Positions 1-6,784 of a stretch of 7,621 nucleotides of DNA are shown here, in pieces; position 1 is the first letter of the stretch; the number at the start of each line of letters is the position of its first letter. Below the pieces are notes generated by a model, which was given only the letters and a program-made list of their open reading frames with translations, was not told where the DNA came from and searched no databases. The translations under genes and the position numbers were made by a program. Source of the stretch: Campylobacterota bacterium (lineage in GTDB: Bacteria > Campylobacterota > Campylobacteria > Campylobacterales > JAADDG01); the NCBI GenBank assembly GCA_013154075.1, contig JAADDG010000063.1, positions 1-7,621 on the forward strand, given 5' to 3'.

Positions 1-960
1 TTTTGCGTAAGATTTATAGTCAAATACTCTATCGGGCGGAAATTTTTCATCCATATAGTCTCTAAGAAGGGAAATCGCTCTAATTGAATTGTTTGTAGGA
101 ATTGTTCCTTTTATAAATGGAGGCTTTTTAAATTCTTTAACTGAGTTATCATTAAAAATATTTATTCTCCAATCTGGATTAATATTGTATTTTGAAAGAT
201 TAATGTCACATAAGTTATAATTTATATCTCTTTGTTTCCAAATAATATCTTCGCTTATCGCAAGGATCGGCGCTTCTCTTCTTTTTTGAGATTCTACAAG
301 CTCTTTTGAAAAATGCTCCTCTAAAGCCATTATACCGATTTCATAACCGTTTACTTTTACGTCTACAAGAAAATATCTTGGAGCTAGGATATCGTTTTTT
401 CTCATCATATCGAGAATCAAAGCTTCATATTGGTAATTTCTTGTTTTTGGATGCTGGATGGAGAGTTTTTTCATTCCGAAAATATATTTATTTCCTTTGA
501 CTTTTATTCTAAAAGAGAGTTTTTTAGGATCACTTAAATGATCTCCCCAATCACCTTTCAATCTAAGAGATGTTTTTACTTTCTCTCTCTTTTTTCCGTC
601 ATCTACTATAATGGTAGCCTTTACCCAATCGTTGTCGTTAGTAATTATGATAGGTTTCTTTTTATTTAAGATTTCGACTCTTTTTTGCTCTATCTTTTTC
701 AAAGCTCCGTTACTCATATAAATTTCCAATACCGGAAGCTCTTGTTTGCTTATTTTCTCTCTTTTGATATCAAAACTTAGGCTATCCATATCTCTAAATA
801 GATTTACTATAAAAGATTTTACAAATTGAGGAACGTTTTCATTTTTTTGTAAAGATACCAACTTTTCATGAACTATTTTAGGATGAGTGTATAGATAATA
901 TCCCCCAAAAAGGAGAGAGAAAGCTATTATGATAGGAAGAATGAACTTTTTTATATCCAT
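1..960 (-). CDS. CotH-like protein kinase-fold protein, membrane-anchored, 3' end outside window
   Basis: Reading leftwards from the ATG at 960, the frame stays open for 320 codons to the window edge, so the C-terminal part is missing. Residues about 6-24 (FILPIIIAFSLLFGGYYLY) form one hydrophobic segment, a signal anchor that would place the rest outside the cytoplasm. The body resembles the CotH family: RLKGDWGDHL around residue 134, then a KKLSFRIKVKG strand, a KKLSIQHP segment and a VDVKVNGYEIGIMALEEHF block near 199-217. CotH of Bacillus spores is an atypical kinase that phosphorylates coat proteins; relatives are widespread in non-sporulating bacteria, mostly without known substrates. 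The distal acidic residues that bind metal in CotH would lie at or beyond the edge, so activity cannot be judged. Its ATG overlaps the stop of the DUF4956 gene (TAATG), with AAGGG 10 nt upstream, so the two are translationally coupled. The family call is from recognition of sequence pattern, not from a search. Confidence 0.72.
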   Translation of the reverse strand, partial: MDIKKFILPIIIAFSLLFGGYYLYTHPKIVHEKLVSLQKNENVPQFVKSFIVNLFRDMDSLSFDIKREKISKQELPVLEIYMSNGALKKIEQKRVEILNKKKPIIITNDNDWVKATIIVDDGKKREKVKTSLRLKGDWGDHLSDPKKLSFRIKVKGNKYIFGMKKLSIQHPKTRNYQYEALILDMMRKNDILAPRYFLVDVKVNGYEIGIMALEEHFSKELVESQKRREAPILAISEDIIWKQRDINYNLCDINLSKYNINPDWRINIFNDNSVKEFKKPPFIKGTIPTNNSIRAISLLRDYMDEKFPPDRVFDYKSYAK

Positions 961-1634
961 TAAGTTATTACCCTTGCGTTATCCGAGAAAGCTATTTCAT
1001 ATTTTATACCGCTATTTTTCAAAGTATTTGATATCTCTTCAAATAGCTTGCTGTCAAATTTAGGAAATTCAAAAAGCGCTTCGATTCTCTCTTCGTTTTC
1101 ATATAGTCTTTTTATTTTGTAAGGAGTTTTTTTAGCTTCCAATAGATTTTTGATCTCGTCAAGATTTACTTTTTTGTCTTCTTTCATTAGTACTATATCC
1201 GCAAATGTGGAAATTCCTCTAAGCTCTTTTTTTCTATCGAACATATAAGGTATCATTACTATACAAATAACCGCAAAAGCTATAATAGTGGGAAGTACTT
1301 GATTTGCTCCAAGTCCCAAACCTACCGCAATGGCTATGAAGATATACAAAAGCTCTTCGGGCTCTTTTATGGGAGTTCTGAACCTAACGATCGATAAAGC
1401 TCCGACAAGTCCTAAAGATAGGGCTATTGAAGATTTAATTATGGTGATTATTAAAATCATTCCGGGAATCAGCATCAAAAAAATAGGTAAATATTGTTTC
1501 GTATCCACTATGATTCTTGTGGATTTTCCTATTATAAAGGCCCAGATTACGGCTATAATGATTCCAAGTCCCAAATTTCTAAGCAGTTCCAAAATAGGAA
1601 TATTGGCTACCGTATAAGGACTAAGCAGATCCAT
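960..1634 (-). CDS. DUF4956 family integral membrane protein
   Basis: A 224-residue protein with an N-terminal membrane half and a soluble C-terminal half. Hydrophobic segments lie at about residues 18-36, 49-66, 70-83, 97-111 and 113-131. The family hallmark is clear: GALSIVRFRTPIKEPEELL starting at residue 78, followed by a glycine-rich helix (IAIAVGLGLGANQ). The C-terminal 90 residues are charged and probably form a small cytoplasmic alpha/beta domain. No biochemical function is established for DUF4956. Genes of this family are commonly found beside CotH-type proteins and VTC-domain (polyphosphate polymerase-like) proteins, and a CotH-like gene follows here with a 1-nt TAATG overlap, which supports both calls. 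The ATG at 1634 has AAAGGA about 7 nt upstream, so the start is well supported. It is the first gene of its unit, with a candidate promoter at 1689-1694. Confidence 0.85.
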   Translation of the reverse strand: MDLLSPYTVANIPILELLRNLGLGIIIAVIWAFIIGKSTRIIVDTKQYLPIFLMLIPGMILIITIIKSSIALSLGLVGALSIVRFRTPIKEPEELLYIFIAIAVGLGLGANQVLPTIIAFAVICIVMIPYMFDRKKELRGISTFADIVLMKEDKKVNLDEIKNLLEAKKTPYKIKRLYENEERIEALFEFPKFDSKLFEEISNTLKNSGIKYEIAFSDNARVIT

Positions 1635-1754
1635 CTTTTTTCCTTTAAACTATTTTTTAGAATTTTTCTTGTGAGAATTTAAGACGGTATTATACAATCT
1701 ATTGTGAAAATTTATGTTAAATGATAGGTGTAGAATTTATTATTTTGTAAAATT
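1635..1754. other. Intergenic spacer between the nuclease and DUF4956 genes
   Basis: A 120-bp AT-rich gap downstream of the five-gene operon and upstream of the DUF4956-CotH unit, all transcribed leftwards. Apart from the TATAAT box and its palindrome I see no GC-rich hairpin followed by a T run, so no intrinsic terminator is evident at the end of the operon. Transcription may read through or end by another mechanism. No small coding frame with a ribosome binding site is apparent. Confidence 0.5.
1689..1705 (-). promoter_or_regulatory. Candidate -10 box and adjoining palindrome upstream of the DUF4956 gene
   Basis: On the minus strand a perfect TATAAT lies at 1694-1689, 54 nt before the start codon of the DUF4956 gene. 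No good -35 hexamer is seen 16-18 nt upstream, which is not unusual in Campylobacterota, where the -35 is weakly conserved. Overlapping its upstream edge is a perfect inverted repeat, ACAAT-CT-ATTGT (1694-1705), placed where an operator could block polymerase. The palindrome is short and could be chance in AT-rich DNA. Confidence 0.4.
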
Positions 1755-2276
1755 TTATTCAAATTTTTCGCTCTCTTTTTTCATTTTCTCAAAATACTTT
1801 TCGAATTTTTTAGAGATGCCATAGTTTTTTTCTATGTAGACTATTTCGTAATTGTTCTCAAAAGCGCCGTATGTCCAGTTTGCGGAACCGAATATCAGCT
1901 TTTTGTGGTCTATACAGATGGCTTTTATATGCATAATGCCGTTGTAGTCTCTATGAAGATATGGTTTTCCTTTCAAAAGGTAGATACCTATATTTTTGTA
2001 TTTTGCCAGATAGTAGAGCATACTTTTTTCAAATCTCTTTTGATTATATTTTTTATCGAAAATTATCTCTACTTTTACTCCTCTTCTTGCGGCCTTTTTT
2101 ATCTCGTTGGCTATTTTCTTGTTTGTAAAAGTATAGATGGCGGCCTTTATGGAGATTTTTGAGCTTCTTATTGAGCTGATTATCTCTTTTAAAGCCTCTT
2201 TTCCATCTTGCGGCAGGAAGTAAATCTCGCAAAATAGAAAAGAGGGCAGCAGCAAAAGAAACAAAACTCTTTTCAA
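1755..2276 (-). CDS. Exported phospholipase D-superfamily nuclease (Nuc/NucT type, single HKD motif)
   Basis: A 173-residue protein with a signal peptide (MKRVLFLLLLPSFLFC, residues 1-16) and one HKD motif, H116-x-K118-x4-D123, followed by GSANWT at 130-135 and a conserved E140/N/E144 patch. One HKD motif in a protein of about 170 residues fits the Nuc subgroup, which acts as a homodimer that builds one active site from two motifs. Bacterial relatives include plasmid pKM101 Nuc and Helicobacter pylori NucT, which cut DNA outside the cytoplasm; a role in nucleic-acid degradation or uptake is the natural inference. The start is TTG at 2276, overlapping the ligase stop in TTGA, with GAGG 13 nt upstream, a long spacing that suggests weak or coupled initiation. 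It starts directly at the signal peptide, which supports the TTG. C16 is not in a proper lipobox, so a lipoprotein is unlikely. Its link to the other operon genes is unclear. Confidence 0.85.
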   Translation of the reverse strand: MKRVLFLLLLPSFLFCEIYFLPQDGKEALKEIISSIRSSKISIKAAIYTFTNKKIANEIKKAARRGVKVEIIFDKKYNQKRFEKSMLYYLAKYKNIGIYLLKGKPYLHRDYNGIMHIKAICIDHKKLIFGSANWTYGAFENNYEIVYIEKNYGISKKFEKYFEKMKKESEKFE

Positions 2277-3838
2277 AGCGTTTTTAGAACCTCTTTTTTC
2301 AGTTTTTCCTTATCCATTTTGCCGTATTGCAAAGGAATATACTCTTTATAGACGATTATGGATGGCAGCATGTAGGTTGGCAGATGTTTTTTCAGTTCAA
2401 AAAGTATGCTGTTTTTGGGTATGGGTTTTTGAGCGCTATAGACTAAAACTATCTCCTCTTCTATTTTTTCGTTCTCCACTCCGAAAACCGCGCACTGTTT
2501 TATTTCCGAAATGTTATCGTAAACTACGCTTTCTATCTCATAAGGGCTTACTCTATATCCTCTCGTTTTTATCATATCGTCTTTTCGGCTAACGAAATAT
2601 AGATACCCTTCTTCATCTTTATAGACGTAATCTCCGCTCGCCACCACCGTCTCATCGATCAGATCGCCCTCCAAATCCAAAACTTTTTCTAAAATCTTTA
2701 TACTTTTGAATCTTTTTGCCGTCTCTTCGGGTGCGTTCCAGTAGCCTTTGTAAATGCAGGCTCCTCTGTGAATGAGTTCTCCCACTTCTCTTGGTTTGCA
2801 CTCTTCTTTATTTTCGTTTATTACGTATATCTCTACGTCGGGAACCGCTTTTCCTATCGAGTTTGGACGTATGTTGATTTGTGAGGGATCGAGATATGTG
2901 GATCTAAAAGCTTCCGTTAAGCCGTGCATTGAGTAGAATTTGGCGTTTGGGAAGTGAGTTTGGATATCTTTGATCATTTTTGCGGTAAGGTTTCCGCCCG
3001 AAGAGGTTACGGCTCTTATGTTTTTTAGAAATTCGCCTCTTGGTATTTTATGCGGATCTTCGTCGAACATTTGAGAGATGTGTATGGGCATCACCGGCAA
3101 AATGGTAACTTTATCGTTTATTAAATGGTTGAAAAAATCCGAAGCGAGCATATATTTGTGGATGGCCAACGTAGCTTTGTTGTAAAGAGCGCAAAATATC
3201 TGATTTAGCCCGTAGTCGAGGTTGAAAGAGAGCACTCCAGAAATTACGTCCTCTTTTTTGATATCGAGATATTTTGAGACTATTCTCGCGCCGTCCGTTA
3301 AATTTCTATGGCTTATTACGATTCCTTTGGCAAAACTGTGAGTGGCGTAACTATAAGTTATGACGGCGTTTGCGTGACTTTTTACATCACAAGCGTAATT
3401 GTCATCGTAGCATTTCAAAATCTCTTCAAAAGAGACTATCTCTTTTTCTATCGGTTCGAAAGAGATGATTTTGCCTTCGAAATTTACCTCTTTTACGTTC
3501 TTAATTTTCGTTTTGTCGGTTATTATGCATTTGATATCGCAATCTTTTATTATATGTTTTAGCTGATCCGGTTTATAAAATCTCGTAATCGGAACTATGA
3601 CAAAATCGGTGGATAGAACGCTTAGAATGGAAATGACTTGGTTTATGCATTTGTTCGAGTAGATTCCTATTCTATCTCCCTTTTTTAAAGGTAGAGTGTT
3701 TAGGAATTTTGCTATTTTATTCACTCTCTTTAGAAGCTCTTTGTAAGATACTTTCTCTTTTTTCTCTATAAGAGCTGTTTTTTGCGGATAGTAGTCCGCG
3801 GCTCTCTCAAGCAGGTTTCTTATCGTATTTACCGTCAT
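2273..3838 (-). CDS. AMP-forming acyl/aminoacyl ligase (adenylate-forming enzyme) linked to glutamate mutase
   Basis: An ANL-superfamily adenylating enzyme of 521 residues. Numbering from the chosen start, later core motifs are good: HGLTE (A5) at 305-309, SGD (A7) at 401-403, SRKDDMIKTRG (A8 hinge) at 417-427, and YGK (A10) with catalytic lysine K507. The A3 phosphate loop is aberrant: YSYATHSFAKG at 162-172 replaces the usual TSGTTG-x-PKG, losing two glycines but keeping the final KG. The middle of the protein (LSFNLDYGLNQ, LTEAFRSTYL) recalls acyl-CoA ligases associated with exosortase systems (TIGR03098-like), from memory. I chose ATG 3838 over the upstream TTG at 3868 because AAAGGG lies 6 nt before it and it gives the same ATGA overlap with the preceding gene as elsewhere in the operon. 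It probably activates a carboxylate as the adenylate for transfer to CoA, a carrier protein or an amine. Context suggests 3-methylaspartate or a derivative as substrate, which is inference. Confidence 0.85.
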   Translation of the reverse strand: MTVNTIRNLLERAADYYPQKTALIEKKEKVSYKELLKRVNKIAKFLNTLPLKKGDRIGIYSNKCINQVISILSVLSTDFVIVPITRFYKPDQLKHIIKDCDIKCIITDKTKIKNVKEVNFEGKIISFEPIEKEIVSFEEILKCYDDNYACDVKSHANAVITYSYATHSFAKGIVISHRNLTDGARIVSKYLDIKKEDVISGVLSFNLDYGLNQIFCALYNKATLAIHKYMLASDFFNHLINDKVTILPVMPIHISQMFDEDPHKIPRGEFLKNIRAVTSSGGNLTAKMIKDIQTHFPNAKFYSMHGLTEAFRSTYLDPSQINIRPNSIGKAVPDVEIYVINENKEECKPREVGELIHRGACIYKGYWNAPEETAKRFKSIKILEKVLDLEGDLIDETVVASGDYVYKDEEGYLYFVSRKDDMIKTRGYRVSPYEIESVVYDNISEIKQCAVFGVENEKIEEEIVLVYSAQKPIPKNSILFELKKHLPTYMLPSIIVYKEYIPLQYGKMDKEKLKKEVLKTL

Positions 3839-5019
3839 TGTATGCCCTTTGTCATTCCTATGGTCCAAATTTCGTAATTTTTATCGATAACGATTGACGG
3901 GATCAAATGGTGTTTTAAAATCTTTTTATAGAAAAAGTCCAAAATCGCCTCTATATCCTCTTTGGTTAGAACTTTCACGATTCCGCCGGTTATTACGATA
4001 CTTTTTAGTCTCTCAAGCTTTAGATCGATGTAGAGCTCGTGATATTTCGATACTTTATAAAGTACTAAAAATATCGCAAGCTGCATCAAAATCTTTAGGC
4101 TCTCTTTTGAATTTTCCTCGAAAATGTTTTCGGTTACATTAAGATAGTTCAATAATTCATAAACAAACTCGTTATTTTTCGCACTAAAGATCAGGTTTTC
4201 TCTCGATTTATAAACTCCGAGTTTTTTGAAAACCAATCTGTCGTATTCGCTCTCCATAACGACGTTTTCATCTACGAGATCTCTGCTATAATGGATATCG
4301 GTAGTCGCTCCGCCTATATCTATGACGATAAAGGGATCTACGGCGTTTAATTTTTCTCTAACGAAAGGTAGAGCTTTATTGACTACGTACGGAGTAGGGT
4401 ATATCTGATTTGCGGTAATTTTATAAAGATGTTTGATATCCTCTCTGCCGACTATATCTTCTTGATATAGGTTTGTTAAGTACTCTTTTAGCTCCTCTTC
4501 GTTTATCTGCAGACGATTATCTATGATATTTTTGAAAACTTTTATTTCGGGAACTCTTTTTTTCAAAAACTCTATATCGTTTTTTCCGCCCACATAAACG
4601 ATATTTCTATATTTTACGTTTTTTAGATACTCTATTAACTTTTCGTCAAATATTTTGGCTCTATTATCTATCCCTCCCACTATTATCACCACATCCAAAA
4701 TCTCAAAAGGCGGAGTGTACTCCTCGATTTTTGGATACAAAACGGTATCTATTATGTTTATTCCCGCATTGTAGGCTATATGTTTTGCGTATCTTATACT
4801 AAAAGATTCCGTAAGGCCGATAATAAGCGTGCTAAGTCCGCCGTTTGCGGAACTGCATATCTTTATATCCTCTTTTTTATATTTCTTGATGATAGGAGCG
4901 CAGGTATCCATTAAATCGTCACTGATGTCTTTGTCGAAATTTCTAAAATACTGTTCTATATTGCCGTTGTCGCAGATTTTGAAATAGGTGCTTCCTACGT
5001 CTATTAGAAGTTTGCTCAT
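3835..5019 (-). CDS. glmL: GlmL/MutL-type reactivating ATPase for B12-dependent glutamate mutase
   Basis: A 394-residue ASKHA-fold ATPase of the GlmL (clostridial MutL) family, unrelated to mismatch-repair MutL. Family landmarks are visible in order: phosphate-binding DVGST at 7-11, SSANGGL at 56-62, VGGID at 114-118, the second phosphate motif IDIGGATTD at 233-241, and TGG at 344-346 in the adenosine-binding region. Members are thought to act as chaperones that use ATP to keep or restore the adenosylcobalamin-dependent mutase in its active form. At 394 residues it is shorter than clostridial versions of roughly 460. It lies between glmE and the ligase, joined to each by an ATGA overlap (5016-5019 and 3835-3838). 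AGGA lies 8 nt before the ATG. Its presence argues that the mutase is functional and turned over under conditions where the cofactor is inactivated. Confidence 0.9.
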   Translation of the reverse strand: MSKLLIDVGSTYFKICDNGNIEQYFRNFDKDISDDLMDTCAPIIKKYKKEDIKICSSANGGLSTLIIGLTESFSIRYAKHIAYNAGINIIDTVLYPKIEEYTPPFEILDVVIIVGGIDNRAKIFDEKLIEYLKNVKYRNIVYVGGKNDIEFLKKRVPEIKVFKNIIDNRLQINEEELKEYLTNLYQEDIVGREDIKHLYKITANQIYPTPYVVNKALPFVREKLNAVDPFIVIDIGGATTDIHYSRDLVDENVVMESEYDRLVFKKLGVYKSRENLIFSAKNNEFVYELLNYLNVTENIFEENSKESLKILMQLAIFLVLYKVSKYHELYIDLKLERLKSIVITGGIVKVLTKEDIEAILDFFYKKILKHHLIPSIVIDKNYEIWTIGMTKGIQ

Positions 5020-6380
5020 TGCATGATTCCTATATCTTTTATGATCTTGTCCACTATGGCTTTTCTGCCTCCTTTTACGGCTATTTTGGACTTTTCATAT
5101 TCAAAGCAGCGCTTAGGAATGGGGACTTTTCCTTTTTCGTAGATCCTTATTGCGTTTTGCGGATCTCTTACGGTTATCACTTCGTTTGCGTTAATTATAT
5201 GGGGAGAGAAAGGAACGTCTATGATGCCTTTTTTTATGGAGTTTAGAACTTTTCTCCAAAGAGTGTCCGCCGGATCGTTGAAGATGGCCTCCATCACGCT
5301 TCTAACTTCCTCTTCCAAAATCTCCTCTTCCTCTTCGTCGTTTATTTTAGGGAGATTTTTGAGTATTCTTATCATATATTTCGTATTGGCTACGGCTTGA
5401 GCGTTTGCCTCTTTGGTAGGGATTCCGAAAGCCTCTTCTTTCGTTTTGGTAATGATTTTGTTCGCTCCCACCAAAGCCGCTATAAAGGTGCTCATATCTA
5501 TTAAAGTTGCCGATAGCTCCTTGTCATATGGAAAAGCTCCCATCCATTGATGGTATACAAGATGAATCTCGGTATCTTCGAATCCAAGCTTATCTGCATA
5601 CTCTCTTGAGAGTTTTTTTAAGACGTTGGAGGTTACGATATCCTGATTTACCGATCCGTGCTGAGCGAAACTTACCGAAAAAGATTTAACTCCCTCCTCG
5701 AAAGCCAAAAGCATCTCTATTAGCTGAATGACTATAGTAATTACGGGAGGCACCATCGTAGCCGTAAGGGCTCCGAAAGATTCTCTGTTTATCGGTTCGT
5801 TAAATTGCGAGTAGTGAGCGCAAACCTTTTCTACATATTTCCAATATAAAAAGGCCTTATCGAGCGGGAAATTTTTGGAGTAGGGCAAAAGGTAGGTTAT
5901 AGGTCCTCCCTCTATCTCGAAAATTCCGGAAGCCAAAGCCGTCTCTACCAAAAGTCTTGCGTCGGGAGTACCGTGGCGCAGACTAATTGGGGTATTGAAG
6001 TGAGTTACCATAACTCTTGTGGTTTTGTATCCGTGATTTATGAGGGGATAGCCGTTTAGCATATCGACTTCATTCTCTTCCGATAACTCAAGCATCTTTT
6101 TTGCGGTGGCGTAATCGTTTAGTCTGGTGTGGCTGTCTATCGTGAGAGGAAAGATGTCGGTATCCACCTTCTGAAACTCTTTATAAAGCTCGAACATCTT
6201 CTCATAAGTGGGAAAACCGCCTCTTGGCTGGGCTAAGAGTCTTTTTTCTTTTTTGAATTTGTAGGAGATAAAGAGTCTTTTATCCGCCTTTTTTACAAAC
6301 TCCTCTATTTCCGCAAAATCGAACTCTTCCGCGTACTCGTTTCTGACTATCGCCTCTCTTTCTCTTTTAAAAAGGCTCAT
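5016..6380 (-). CDS. glmE: Glutamate mutase epsilon subunit (methylaspartate mutase, catalytic chain)
   Basis: The TIM-barrel catalytic subunit of adenosylcobalamin-dependent glutamate mutase, which interconverts L-glutamate and (2S,3S)-3-methylaspartate with GlmS. Against my memory of the Clostridium cochlearium enzyme, all key residues are recognisable with a constant offset of 13-14: the arginine claw R53 (QPRGG), R86 (DSHTR) and R135 (LRHGTPD); base E157 in EGG; Y163 and Y167 in ITYLLPY; and K323 in GIPTKEANA. Other landmarks are NREXFG-x-LT at 198-206 and HQWMGAFP at 277-284. Length is 454 residues versus about 480 in clostridia, with a shortened C-terminus and an acidic stretch (DEEEEEILEEEV) at 348-359. 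The segment SFAQHGSVNQD at 237-247 differs noticeably from the clostridial GYGECGN version. The start overlaps the glmS stop as ATGA; a purine-rich AGAGAAGAG precedes it. True glutamate specificity is likely because the claw is intact. Confidence 0.94.
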   Translation of the reverse strand: MSLFKREREAIVRNEYAEEFDFAEIEEFVKKADKRLFISYKFKKEKRLLAQPRGGFPTYEKMFELYKEFQKVDTDIFPLTIDSHTRLNDYATAKKMLELSEENEVDMLNGYPLINHGYKTTRVMVTHFNTPISLRHGTPDARLLVETALASGIFEIEGGPITYLLPYSKNFPLDKAFLYWKYVEKVCAHYSQFNEPINRESFGALTATMVPPVITIVIQLIEMLLAFEEGVKSFSVSFAQHGSVNQDIVTSNVLKKLSREYADKLGFEDTEIHLVYHQWMGAFPYDKELSATLIDMSTFIAALVGANKIITKTKEEAFGIPTKEANAQAVANTKYMIRILKNLPKINDEEEEEILEEEVRSVMEAIFNDPADTLWRKVLNSIKKGIIDVPFSPHIINANEVITVRDPQNAIRIYEKGKVPIPKRCFEYEKSKIAVKGGRKAIVDKIIKDIGIMQ

Positions 6381-6784
6381 GATCTCTTCTCTTTTAAATA
6401 TTTTTCCAAAATATCGAGTCCTTCGTTGAGGTCTATTTGATGAAATACCAGATCGAAACCGTATGATTTGTATTTTGGGATGATATCTTCGGCTTTTGTC
6501 TCTCCCACACCAAGATTACCGCCTATTACGAAAGTAACTTTATCGAAATTAAATCTCTGTTTATACAAAAACAGATCTCTGCACCAGCCTTCCGCCTCTC
6601 CGTTTAGGGAAGAGATCAAAAGCACGTCAGCGTCCGTTTCTATTACCGCATCGATAAACTCTTCAAGGTAGGTATTTACTCCGAGATTGAAAACCTCAAA
6701 GCCTCTTTCTTTTAAGGAGATCTCTATAAGTCTGTTTGCCACTACGTGAATATCGTTTCCGACTACTCCGGTTACAACTTTCAT
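6377..6784 (-). CDS. glmS: Glutamate mutase sigma subunit (B12-binding chain)
   Basis: A 135-residue Rossmann-like cobalamin-binding protein, the usual length for the small subunit of glutamate mutase. The axial-ligand motif is D11-x-H13-x-x-A16, so the cobalt-binding histidine and its aspartate partner are kept but the normally invariant glycine of DxHxxG is alanine (NDIHVVANR). The other B12-pocket motifs follow: ISSLNGEAEG at 56-65 and VIGGNLGVG at 86-94. Together with GlmE it forms the active mutase around adenosylcobalamin. It is the first gene of the five-gene operon, and its stop overlaps the glmE start as ATGA. The ATG at 6784 has TAGG 8 nt upstream and opens directly into the first beta strand (VVTGVVG), so the start is secure. 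The symbol glmS here means mutase sigma chain, not glucosamine-6-phosphate synthase. Confidence 0.93.
   Translation of the reverse strand: MKVVTGVVGNDIHVVANRLIEISLKERGFEVFNLGVNTYLEEFIDAVIETDADVLLISSLNGEAEGWCRDLFLYKQRFNFDKVTFVIGGNLGVGETKAEDIIPKYKSYGFDLVFHQIDLNEGLDILEKYLKEKRS

Noticed and set aside
306..500. Plus-strand open frame of 64 codons opposite the CotH-like gene
   Set aside because: Antisense shadow; the minus-strand frame is open for 320 codons to the edge and matches a known family.
1330..1617. Plus-strand open frame of 95 codons opposite the DUF4956 gene
   Set aside because: It lies fully antisense to a well-supported membrane protein with a family signature, and has no convincing ribosome binding site or recognisable domain.
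1706..1757. Intrinsic terminator after the nuclease gene
   Set aside because: The sequence is A/T rich with short AAAATTTT symmetry but has no GC-containing stem followed by a T run.
3835..5019. Reading the GlmL gene as mismatch-repair MutL
   Set aside because: It lacks the GHKL ATPase motifs and has ASKHA phosphate motifs (DVGST, IDIGGATTD) beside glutamate mutase genes; the shared name is historical.
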